DNA of 64,000 nt. Origin: Oligoflexus sp. Lineage in GTDB: Bacteria > Bdellovibrionota_B > Oligoflexia > Oligoflexales > Oligoflexaceae. The position numbers were made by a program, and so were the translations under genes. Shown piece after piece: positions 1 through 9,066 of this stretch (within the stretch, counting starts at the first letter, position 1; the number at the start of each line of letters is the position of its first letter). The stretch lies in NCBI GenBank assembly GCA_014378195.1, contig JACMOC010000084.1, positions 1-64,000 on the forward strand, given 5' to 3'. A model generated the notes under the pieces. The model did no database searches, was not told the DNA's origin, and saw only the letters and a program-made list of their open reading frames with translations.

Positions 1-300
1 AGGAATTCTAAGGTTATGAATCGATCATCATATTTTGAATTATACGGTCTTTGCGATGTATGATTCAAGTGATCAGGATAATACGTTCAAAATATGTATG
101 GCTATACGCCTTTGAAGAGTTCAAGTTTTCTATCGCTTTGGTTGAGAAAGTCCTGGTTCCAAAGGCAATGCTTTGTAGGAGAAGGGCATCTCTTTGAGGT
201 CTTGCGTTGGGGCGCGCAAGAAAAATGAGGGGAAAGCAAGATAAAGAATTTTTATGCACGTTTAATGCTGAAGCTACTCGATAAAAAAGCCCCCGGGCAC
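1..300. other. Left edge, no gene recognised
   Basis: No convincing coding region is visible. A 64-codon minus-strand frame (65-259) has no recognisable domain and is probably chance. From about 284 to 300 the motif AAAAAAGCCCC precedes a second copy at 301-311, so the minus strand carries two T-tracts behind GC-rich runs. This looks like duplicated termination signal downstream of groEL. Confidence 0.5.
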
Positions 301-330
301 AAAAAAGCCCCGGCCCAAAGGGGCCAGGGC
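301..330 (-). terminator. Rho-independent terminator of groESL
   Basis: Read on the minus strand, GCCCTGGCCC and GGGCCGGGGC pair around a CTTT loop (330 down to 307) with one bulge or mismatch, followed by six T (306-301). It lies about 165 bases past the groEL stop, and no gene lies between, so it most likely ends the groES-groEL transcript. Confidence 0.85.
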
Positions 331-494
331 TTAAAGTAACTTAGTCCAATATCAACTAACTCATTTCAAATTTCTAATATCAGACTTCAGCGCAGTCAAA
401 ACAGATAGCAAACACAAGTAGTAAACCGGCAAAGCCGATTCTTACTACAGAACACGCTACGCGTACCCTGCATGGTAATCCCTTGGAGGGATTA

Positions 495-2162
<1,668 letters not shown>

Positions 2163-2209
2163 TCACGTATTTTGAATATCTAAAAAATGTAGGAATCAGA
2201 GCCGAAGAC

Positions 2210-2503
2210 TTAGCGAGCGTCGATAACGCCCAGGATATCGTCTTCACGCATGATCAAGTGTTCTTGACCATTTACTTTGACTTCTGAGCCAGAGTATTTG
2301 CTGAAGAGAATGCGGTCGCCAACTTTAACGTCTGGCTTGGCAACAGTTCCGTTGTCGAGGACTTTGCCATTGCCGATAGCAATGACTTCGCCTTCTACTG
2401 GTTTTTCCTTAGCAGCGTCAGGAATGATGATGCCGCCAGCAGTTTTTTGTTCTGCTTCAACCCTTTTGACAAGGATCCGATCCTGTAAAGGTCTAATTTT
2501 CAT
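2210..2503 (-). CDS. groES: Co-chaperonin GroES (Hsp10)
   Basis: 97-residue lid of the GroEL chamber. It has the family N-terminus [16 protein letters not shown], the mobile-loop region with [13 protein letters not shown], the central GNGKVLDNG stretch and the C-terminal [16 protein letters not shown] Shine-Dalgarno lies seven bases before the ATG. First gene of the groESL operon. A sigma70-like promoter lies about 145 bases upstream. I looked for the CIRCE palindrome recognised by HrcA and found none, so heat control, if present, would use another route. Confidence 0.98.
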   Translation of the reverse strand: MKIRPLQDRILVKRVEAEQKTAGGIIIPDAAKEKPVEGEVIAIGNGKVLDNGTVAKPDVKVGDRILFSKYSGSEVKVNGQEHLIMREDDILGVIDAR

Positions 2504-2646
2504 GCTAAGTCTCCAAGCATACTAGGTAGAAAATGCGATTACTTTTTTCGGTCGTACAGCAGACTCTACTCAAAACGCTGGCCAGATCGAGAGAATCTGG
2601 GCGGCGGTTTGGCTCGCAAGCCACCAACAACCATTAATTCGATTGA

Positions 2647-2674
2647 AAGATAAGTAGCGCTTTTCGCTTGTCAA
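2647..2674 (-). promoter_or_regulatory. Probable groESL promoter
   Basis: On the minus strand TTGACA (2674-2669) and TATCTT (2652-2647) are separated by 16 bases, a good sigma70 -35 and a fair -10. The -35 sits within CCCTTGACAAG, which also resembles the CTTGAC half of some sigma32 promoters, but no CCCCAT-type -10 follows. The predicted 5' leader to the groES start is about 140 bases. Confidence 0.55.
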
Positions 2675-2703
2675 GGGAAGGGTAAAAAAAATTCGGGAGT
2701 GGT

Positions 2704-3492
2704 CTAAAAACGAAGATGATTTTTGAGGTTCACAACAATCTGACTGGAGGCGTCGTGCTGTACGTTGGGAAAATGATCACGGACTTCCGCAAGGAGATGG
2801 CGGCGTGCGCGTACGGCTGAGGAATGATCGGTAATATCGATCGAGATCGAGGGCATTTCTTTGTTTTTCGGAAGAATGACCAGCTGAAGGCGCGATGTTT
2901 CCAAGTCAGCAGAATGAGCCAAAAGTATGCGGTCGATCTCTTGCCAGGAAAGTATCGTTTTTTTCATACGTGTCGCAACTGTCACACTGTCTGTCGTGAG
3001 GCTGATAGAGTTCAGTGCACTTAGCCAGGTGTAAACGATAGCAAACCAGGGTGCGATTACGGTCGCCAAAAAAGCCGAAAAAACCATAGTCGTTTGTTTC
3101 GCAAAGTCTTCTCCACCAGCCTTTACAAGCCCCAGAAAAAGCATGCAGCCGCAGATTCCCAAAAAGGATGTATTGATGATGGCGCGGGAGTACGCCAGAT
3201 AACGTCGTCCTCCAGACGGAAGCGCATCGGTAAAATAATAGTGTTCGCGGTCTTCCAGCTGAGCGCGTTGGTAGAAATCGATTGCATCTTCGTCTTCATT
3301 GTCGATGTCAATGATGCGGCGCCAGGCTAGTTCTTCATCATCAAACCGACCGACATGCGCAAACAGAGCCGCCTTAAGCTTGATGGCTTCAACATTACTC
3401 GGGCCCATTTCAAGAAGATTCTCCAAAGCCAAATGCGCTTCTTCGAAGTGGCCGTCGTCTACTATTTTTTGTATGGCATTTATATGTTTCAT
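2704..3492 (-). CDS. Two-TM membrane protein with TPR-like N-terminus
   Basis: Unrecognised 262-residue protein. The first ~75 residues are helical and TPR-like (HLALENLLEMGPSNVEAIKLKAAL contains the pattern). Two hydrophobic segments follow (around AIINTSFLGICGCMLFLGLV and TTMVFSAFLATVIAPWF). The C-terminal ~95 residues, beginning SLTTDSVTVATRMKKTILSW, look like a small beta-rich cytoplasmic domain comparable to bacterial PH-type domains, which is inference. I chose the ATG at 3492. The frame extends to a TTG at 3582, but that would start right at the stop of the upstream lipoprotein gene and gives an unconvincing N-terminus. It lies 90 bases downstream of that gene. Confidence 0.75.
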   Translation of the reverse strand: MKHINAIQKIVDDGHFEEAHLALENLLEMGPSNVEAIKLKAALFAHVGRFDDEELAWRRIIDIDNEDEDAIDFYQRAQLEDREHYYFTDALPSGGRRYLAYSRAIINTSFLGICGCMLFLGLVKAGGEDFAKQTTMVFSAFLATVIAPWFAIVYTWLSALNSISLTTDSVTVATRMKKTILSWQEIDRILLAHSADLETSRLQLVILPKNKEMPSISIDITDHSSAVRARRHLLAEVRDHFPNVQHDASSQIVVNLKNHLRF

Positions 3493-3582
3493 AGAGTGCG
3501 TATCGGCAGGACGGCGGAAGGCTTTAGAAGCGTGGTAAAAACTGCTTAGGGGATGAATCCCAAGCAGTTTATAAAATATCAA

Positions 3583-4149
3583 TCATTTTATAGGCATAGG
3601 GGGAACAGAGGTCTTGGGAAACGGGAGGTAATGCGCCCGAAATCCTTCGGGACATAATTTGGGTGCAATCTGAAACGGTTCTTTCCCGCAGGTGGTTATA
3701 TTGCAGTCCTTCGTTACATAATACTCGAGAAGGTTTTTGGAATCGTTCATCCACGCGGCACACACGAGCGTGATCTGCCCTTTGTCATTTTCCACGAGGC
3801 TTGCGTCACAAGTGCAAGGAGTCGGGCTAGGCTTCGGGTATTCTTGACCCGGATAGGCCCACATCTGCATGCGCTCACACACCGAGCTGAAGTTTTTGCT
3901 ACAATCATCAGCCGAGCAGCTCGCCTGTTCCTTCGAGGCAAATGCGTTGTGCAAGACATCGAGCCTTTTTCGGTCAGCCCATATTCCACAATAGGACCGA
4001 TTGTCAGGCCCTTTCATAGCTCCGCAATAACAAAACTCGTAGGGCTTCTTGGGCGGGCCTTTGCTGGTAGTCGTACAGGACAAAAGCACCAAGCTCGCTA
4101 AAAATAACGTGCACAGAAAAGACAGAGGGGAATGGGCCTGAGCTCTCAT
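3583..4149 (-). CDS. Cysteine-rich lipoprotein
   Basis: Unrecognised 188-residue envelope protein. A signal peptide with a hydrophobic core ends in a lipobox (VLLSC, Cys about residue 25), so export and lipidation are expected. The mature part has 12 cysteines, several in CYCG, CSADDC and CTC arrangements in two similar halves (each starts with a CxC and includes a later Cys pair). This suggests a duplicated disulfide-bonded module. It ends Pro-rich. It lies upstream of the two-TM protein gene on the same strand and may be co-transcribed with it. Confidence 0.75.
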   Translation of the reverse strand: MRAQAHSPLSFLCTLFLASLVLLSCTTTSKGPPKKPYEFCYCGAMKGPDNRSYCGIWADRKRLDVLHNAFASKEQASCSADDCSKNFSSVCERMQMWAYPGQEYPKPSPTPCTCDASLVENDKGQITLVCAAWMNDSKNLLEYYVTKDCNITTCGKEPFQIAPKLCPEGFRAHYLPFPKTSVPPMPIK

Positions 4150-4402
4150 ACTTTCGTTCTCTCTTTTTCCTGATGATTTGCAATCTAGGCAATGTTATCT
4201 GTGCCTTCAATCTAGAGCAGGCCGAAGCAGACTTTACTCGATGGTGTGCCATGACGCCATGCAAAAGAAGAAGTTCGTTTTTGCCCTGCCTATAGTAGCG
4301 TGTTTCTACTAATGTCCTCAAGCTTCGTCAACCCGGCAATCCGGACTTGATTAGCCCCGAAAAAGGGAAGCGCACGGCAGACCTGGCACCAGACATTGAA
4401 GG

Positions 4403-6160
4403 ATGGATATGATGACAGCAAAAAAAAACCTACCCGAAAAATTTTTCGAACAGGCGGCTCTTAAGCAAGAGGCAACCGCTTTTTTCTATTGCCGCCCGCA
4501 GGATGATCGATGGGTGACGATGAGTTGGAATCGGTACCGGGATGAAGTGGCAACATTAGCCTCATGGCTTTTATCCCAGGGTGTAGGCCGCGGTGCAAAG
4601 GTCGCTTTGATGTCATCAAATCGTCCAGAGTGGATTATCTCCGACCTTGCGATTCTGTCCATCGGCGCAATAACAGTGCCTGTTTACACCAGTGCGTCGG
4701 CGCATGAAATTAACTATATTCTCAACCATTCGGAGTGCGAATGGATAATCGTCGATACGATCGATCGCGTGTCTCCACTGGATCGCAAAGGGCTTCGGGG
4801 TCTTGTCAGCTTCAATAAATTCGCCGAATCCACAGCTCAGGAACTCGGTATTCCCGCGTATGCTTACGCGGCTACTGTCCATGATACCGTCACGCCCATT
4901 AAGGCTCCAGTCCAGATGAACCAGGACGAGATCGCAACCCTTGTCTATACGTCCGGCACAACAGGTTTGCCCAAAGGCGTGATTCACACGCACGGAACGA
5001 TAGCGGAAGCGATTTATTCAAGCCAGCAGCTGATTGAAAGCCCTGAAGGCACCATCGATCGGTTCTTTTCTTTTCTTCCACTTTGTCATGTGGCAGAACG
5101 CTGTCTTGTGGAAACGGGTTCTATCGGTATGGGGGCTGAGGTCGCCTTTGCACGCAATATCGATACGATCGCGCAGGATCTTCCGATCTGTCAGCCGACG
5201 ATGTTACTCTGTGTCCCGCGCCTTTGGGAAAAGATGCAGGAAGGCATACTCGCGAAACTTCACTCAGCCAGCCCTGTGAAACAGATCGTGTTCCGCATAG
5301 CGAGTTTTATGGGCGGTAGCCGTGTTCAGGGCAACCATATCGATGCCTCCGCAAATGGCGGTATATTTCCAGCTCTTTCCGATGTTCTGGTCGGCAAAAA
5401 ATTGCGGGAGGCCCTAGGACTGAACCGGGTGCGGATGTTTATTACGGGCTCAGCGCCGACCCGGCCTGAGGTTCAGAAGTTTTTTATATCGTTTGGAATG
5501 CCTATCCGCGAAGTGTACGCTCTCACAGAAAACTTCGCCTGCGGTGTTGTCAGCCTTGAAGACGATATCCTGACAAATTCTTGCGGTAAGCCTTTTCCAG
5601 GTGCCGAAGTGAAGATTGCGGAAGACGGCGAAATTTTATTTCGAGCCCCTTGGAATTTCAAAGGTTATTATAAAAACGAACAGGCAACGGCCGAGGTCCT
5701 TTCCTCCGACAATTGGTTTGCGACGGGCGACCTGGGAAGCCTGGACGCAGCTGGCCGACTTTTCATAGTCGGCCGAAAAAAAGAACTGCTCAAAACATCC
5801 AACGGAAAATACGTAGCACCAGTGCCCATCGAAGATAGCATCAAGGCGAATCCTCTGGTAAAAGAAGTGATGATGGTCGGGGACTCGCGAAAGTACTGCG
5901 TGGCACTCATCGCCCTGGAAAACCCGGTGGTTGATGACAAAGCCCGGGAGAGTTTGGTCGCTTGGTTCGACAAAGTGAATAAGCCGCTCGCGAGTTATGA
6001 AGCAGTCAAACGCGTGGGGATCCTGAAGGAAGGGTTCACGATCGAGAATGGCAGCCTGACGCCAACGATGAAAGTGAAACGCAATGCCGTCGTGAAAGCG
6101 AAAGAGCATTTTATCGACGAAGTTTATGCCTCAAAAGACTTCGTTGTTGTGGAACGTTAA
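4403..6160 (+). CDS. Long-chain acyl-CoA synthetase (AMP-forming)
   Basis: 585-residue ANL-superfamily enzyme that activates fatty acids through an acyl-adenylate and transfers them to CoA. The AMP-binding P-loop is LVYTSGTTGLPKGVIHTH, followed by the FLPLCHVAER segment, the adenine motif YALTENFACG, and the ribose/hinge motif WFATGDLG with GRKKELLKTSNGKYV. The catalytic C-terminal lysine is expected in TPTMKVKRNAV. FLPLCHVAER and the hinge resemble long-chain synthetases (FadD15/ACSL type) more than acetate-type enzymes. The start has GAAGGA directly upstream. The stop overlaps the next convergent gene by four bases. It could support fatty-acid use together with the hydratase and dehydrogenase genes near 60 kb. 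Confidence 0.93.
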   Translation: MDMMTAKKNLPEKFFEQAALKQEATAFFYCRPQDDRWVTMSWNRYRDEVATLASWLLSQGVGRGAKVALMSSNRPEWIISDLAILSIGAITVPVYTSASAHEINYILNHSECEWIIVDTIDRVSPLDRKGLRGLVSFNKFAESTAQELGIPAYAYAATVHDTVTPIKAPVQMNQDEIATLVYTSGTTGLPKGVIHTHGTIAEAIYSSQQLIESPEGTIDRFFSFLPLCHVAERCLVETGSIGMGAEVAFARNIDTIAQDLPICQPTMLLCVPRLWEKMQEGILAKLHSASPVKQIVFRIASFMGGSRVQGNHIDASANGGIFPALSDVLVGKKLREALGLNRVRMFITGSAPTRPEVQKFFISFGMPIREVYALTENFACGVVSLEDDILTNSCGKPFPGAEVKIAEDGEILFRAPWNFKGYYKNEQATAEVLSSDNWFATGDLGSLDAAGRLFIVGRKKELLKTSNGKYVAPVPIEDSIKANPLVKEVMMVGDSRKYCVALIALENPVVDDKARESLVAWFDKVNKPLASYEAVKRVGILKEGFTIENGSLTPTMKVKRNAVVKAKEHFIDEVYASKDFVVVER

Positions 6161-6813
6161 AGTTTGGGGGCCGCAGCGTTCCCTGGAACCGCGGCTCCTG
6201 CAGTCCCGCTAGAAGACTTTTTGGGGACGAGAGCTTTGTACTCAAGTTTGATTTCCACAAAAGTCCCTTGTTTGTCGGTGATGCTGAGAGTTTTGTTTTC
6301 AAGTCGTACTGCGTGTGGGAGGCTTTCGGGAATGATATCAAAACTCACCTCACCGACTTTTATATCGGTACCTATCCAACCAAATTTTTTGTTCATTTCG
6401 TACATCGTTACAACGCAGATCAAAGAGGTCTGATCCTCGGAGACATTTTGCGTACGCATGGTTTCCGCGACTAGGGCGCGCATTTTATCGCCCGCGATCG
6501 TGAGCTGGGTGTTACCTGGCTTTTTCTCGGGGGCCCAGTATTTGAGGCTGTCGATTTTGATTTCCGCAAACTTACCGAGATCCGACTCGCTTTTTTTACG
6601 GTCGGCCAAAGGTTTTTTAATCTCCTCCTTCAAAACGGGGAGACCGTAGAGTTTCGTCTGAAAATAATAATTATTTGTGCCGCTGGAATCGTGATTGCCA
6701 GCACGGAGGGAGGTCAGCGCGAGAGTGAGGTCAAGCGTCTGGTAGTCGATAGGTTTGTCTTCCGCAAAAACGGTCGTCGCAGCGAATAAGAGCCACGGAG
6801 CCATCCATTTCAT
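6157..6813 (-). CDS. Secreted hypothetical protein
   Basis: Unrecognised 218-residue protein. I chose the ATG at 6813 because it gives a clean signal peptide (MKWMAPWLLFAATTVFAED, cleavage after FA). The frame could extend 11 codons further, without improving the start. The mature protein is mixed alpha/beta with no motif I recognise. It ends in an Ala/Gly/Pro-rich tail. It converges with the acyl-CoA synthetase gene with a four-base overlap, and no terminator hairpin separates them. Confidence 0.7.
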   Translation of the reverse strand: MKWMAPWLLFAATTVFAEDKPIDYQTLDLTLALTSLRAGNHDSSGTNNYYFQTKLYGLPVLKEEIKKPLADRKKSESDLGKFAEIKIDSLKYWAPEKKPGNTQLTIAGDKMRALVAETMRTQNVSEDQTSLICVVTMYEMNKKFGWIGTDIKVGEVSFDIIPESLPHAVRLENKTLSITDKQGTFVEIKLEYKALVPKKSSSGTAGAAVPGNAAAPKL

Positions 6814-6942
6814 AAACGCGTCCTCCACTTCCCTTACTATCGGCAAAAACTATCAATCATTGAGGGGTGTTGCAATTTCGCATGGAATGGCGATGTTGGG
6901 CATATTCGCAAGTTTGGGCAAGCCGTTCATAACTTCCAGGGC

Positions 6943-7638
6943 TTAAGGCTCGGCCGGGACTGGAGCGTTCCAAAGGTTAAGCCAAGCTGCGTCGAGCGGA
7001 GCTCGCAAAGGGAGGGGTTCTTTCAAGACGGGATGCTGGATCTCAAGCGTTGCAGCATGCAGGGCTATACGCCCCTCCCAGCCTTCGCTCGCCCCGTATT
7101 TCACATCGCCATAGATCGGTGTCCCAAGCGATGCAAGCTGCACGCGGATCTGATGACTACGACCTGTTTCCGGGAAGACCTCAACCCATGAGAGTCCATT
7201 TTCAGAGGCAAGCACATTATAAGTGAGCACGCAAAGCTTGCCTTCTGGATGGGCTTTGCCGACGATACGAACGCGATTGTCGCTTTTTTCTTTAGCAAGA
7301 TAGTGCTCAAGGCGGGCACTCGCGATCTTGGGAGTGCCTTCGAGCAATGCGAAATAACGCTTTTTCAAAGAGCGATTTCGAAATTGTTCGTTTAGTCGAG
7401 TCGCTGCCTTGCTGCTCAGGGCGAATATGATCACGCCCGAGACCGGACGATCGAGAAAGTGTATCGGTACGCAGTAGCCTTTGCGACCTTCGATCTGCCG
7501 TGTGAGGTTCCAGTCGCGAATCATTGTGAGAAGAGTTGTATCGCGGCTTGCATCCGAAGCAACGGGTATGCGCGCGGGCTTCAGCACAGCGATGAGATGG
7601 TTGTCTTCAAAGATTATTTTTAAGTGCGGTGTGTCCAA
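6943..7638 (-). CDS. RluA-family pseudouridine synthase
   Basis: Converts specific uridines of rRNA or tRNA to pseudouridine. The 231-residue protein lacks an S4 domain, so it resembles the short TruC/RluA members. The catalytic motif is HFLDRPVSG, with the Asp that attacks the base (canonical form HRLDRxTSG). Downstream come the family segments KKRYFALLEG, FPETGRSHQIRVQLA and PIYGDVKYG. The start is a TTG at 7638 preceded by AAGGG at suitable spacing. The exact target uridine cannot be read from sequence. Confidence 0.9.
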   Translation of the reverse strand: MDTPHLKIIFEDNHLIAVLKPARIPVASDASRDTTLLTMIRDWNLTRQIEGRKGYCVPIHFLDRPVSGVIIFALSSKAATRLNEQFRNRSLKKRYFALLEGTPKIASARLEHYLAKEKSDNRVRIVGKAHPEGKLCVLTYNVLASENGLSWVEVFPETGRSHQIRVQLASLGTPIYGDVKYGASEGWEGRIALHAATLEIQHPVLKEPLPLRAPLDAAWLNLWNAPVPAEP

Positions 7639-7825
7639 CCGATGTTTCCCTTCGAAATGCCAAGAATGACGGCTGAAAACTAGGGCAAGGCAGACGACTT
7701 GTCAAAGCAAAGTGAGTCGCTTGGACGAAATTGCTCTGCAGCTTCATTCCGTGGAGCATTTTTGGTTCAAGCGGTGCTATAAATCATGTCAAGCCAAGTG
7801 CGCTGCCACATAAGGAGTTTATCGT

Positions 7826-8170
7826 TTGGATATAGACAGTCTACGCAAAGCCATTAAGGTCTTTTCGCAGGAAAGGGATTGGGAGCAATTCCACTCGCCC
7901 AAAAATCTCGCAATGGCCGTGAGTGTCGAAGCTGCCGAGTTGCTGGAGATTTTCCAATGGCTCACACCAAAGCAAAGCGAAGTCCTGCCCGACGACGTTC
8001 TAAGTCATGCAAAGGACGAAATCGGAGACATCCTTCTTTGTCTTCTCAACCTTTGCAATCGCCTTGGCGTCGATCCAGTGCAGGTTACGGCCGATAAGCT
8101 TGAAAAGGTAAAACTCAAGTATCCTGTCGACAAAGCCAAGGGCCTTGCGCTGAAATATTCGAAACTGTAG
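7826..8170 (+). CDS. MazG-like nucleotide pyrophosphohydrolase
   Basis: 114-residue all-helical NTP pyrophosphohydrolase of the MazG-like/RS21-C6 (dCTPase) type, expected to cleave non-canonical or surplus (d)NTPs to monophosphates. The metal-binding EXXE...EXXD signature is seen as EAAELLEIFQW and KDEIGDILLC. The start is TTG with a strong TAAGGAG eight bases upstream, which decides it over internal codons. It stands alone between a divergent pseudouridine synthase gene and a lipoprotein gene. Such enzymes also occur as house-cleaning proteins near mobile DNA, but nothing here suggests that. Confidence 0.88.
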   Translation: MDIDSLRKAIKVFSQERDWEQFHSPKNLAMAVSVEAAELLEIFQWLTPKQSEVLPDDVLSHAKDEIGDILLCLLNLCNRLGVDPVQVTADKLEKVKLKYPVDKAKGLALKYSKL

Positions 8171-8358
8171 GAAAATGGCCACTCGAGCCAATCCAAAGGT
8201 CTACGGCTTTTTGGGAAGAGGAATTTCACTGATTGTTTAGCTTCTCTAATGTCTCTCTTTTATTCTTCGCATCTCACCAGCTTTCGTCCATAAGTTAGGA
8301 AGTTGATCAGACCAGATATTCTGAGGTGCTTTTGCGCCGCATTAAAAAAGAGTTACGT

Positions 8359-9066
8359 ATGAAACCAAACTTTGGACTTACTGTGTCTCTCGGGCTGCTT
8401 GTGGTATTAAGCGGCGCTTGCAATGGAAGCAGCTCAAAAAAGGCTTCGGATGGGCCAAGCCCGACGCCTTCATCAGCCTCCGCACCGGCTAACCCTGGGG
8501 TCCACTCGGGCAACGCCGGCAATAGTGGGGCCGGGCTAGGTGCAACACCCACTGGCGAGGGGGCACCTGCGCCTTCGACGGATGGATCCAGCTCTCCCCC
8601 GGCAGGCTCCGTAGGTAGCTCCGTGCGTGGAATATGGGGAACGGGTCTCGCACAAAAACCGCGAAGCTGCAGTACGTTCTATGATCTGCGCGACACGAAA
8701 TCAGCGGCTATACATATTCTTTGTCCGGGCGATTTCGGGAAATTGGTTTCCCTTCAGACCGATCAATTCTCGATTGTTTCGGATGACGGAACCAAAATAA
8801 CTCTGCAAAAAACTGCCTCGACATGTGTGCCCCTGGCTTCCACTCAAGTCGTCTTGAATTATACAGTTACGCCTCAACCGACGGCCGTTTTGGTTTTATC
8901 CGATGCAAACGGTAAGAGTCCTGAGCTTCGGAACATCGACGGTGCTGCCCTCGCTGGTGATCTCACGACGGGGGCAACACTCAATTCCCGTCCTGTGGTG
9001 CGTGGTTGTTTTACCGGTGGTCAACTCGCTAAGTTCGCAGCGCAAGCGACAGGAGCAGCTCTATGA
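8359..9066 (+). CDS. Lipoprotein with low-complexity linker
   Basis: Unrecognised 235-residue envelope protein. The ATG at 8359 gives a normal signal peptide ending in lipobox LSGAC. The earlier TTG of this frame would add 11 residues ahead of it. Residues ~25-90 form a Ser/Pro/Gly/Ala-rich spacer. The C-terminal ~140 residues are a compact beta-rich domain with four cysteines (RSCSTFYDL, ILCPG, STCVPL, RGCFTGG) that may form two disulfides. The stop overlaps the next start as ATGA, so it is translationally coupled to the protease-LRR gene. The two products probably work together in the outer envelope. Confidence 0.8.
   Translation: MKPNFGLTVSLGLLVVLSGACNGSSSKKASDGPSPTPSSASAPANPGVHSGNAGNSGAGLGATPTGEGAPAPSTDGSSSPPAGSVGSSVRGIWGTGLAQKPRSCSTFYDLRDTKSAAIHILCPGDFGKLVSLQTDQFSIVSDDGTKITLQKTASTCVPLASTQVVLNYTVTPQPTAVLVLSDANGKSPELRNIDGAALAGDLTTGATLNSRPVVRGCFTGGQLAKFAAQATGAAL

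Noticed and set aside
2504-2700. CIRCE (HrcA) operator upstream of groES
   Set aside because: I searched for TTAGCACTC-N9-GAGTGCTAA on both strands and saw nothing close.
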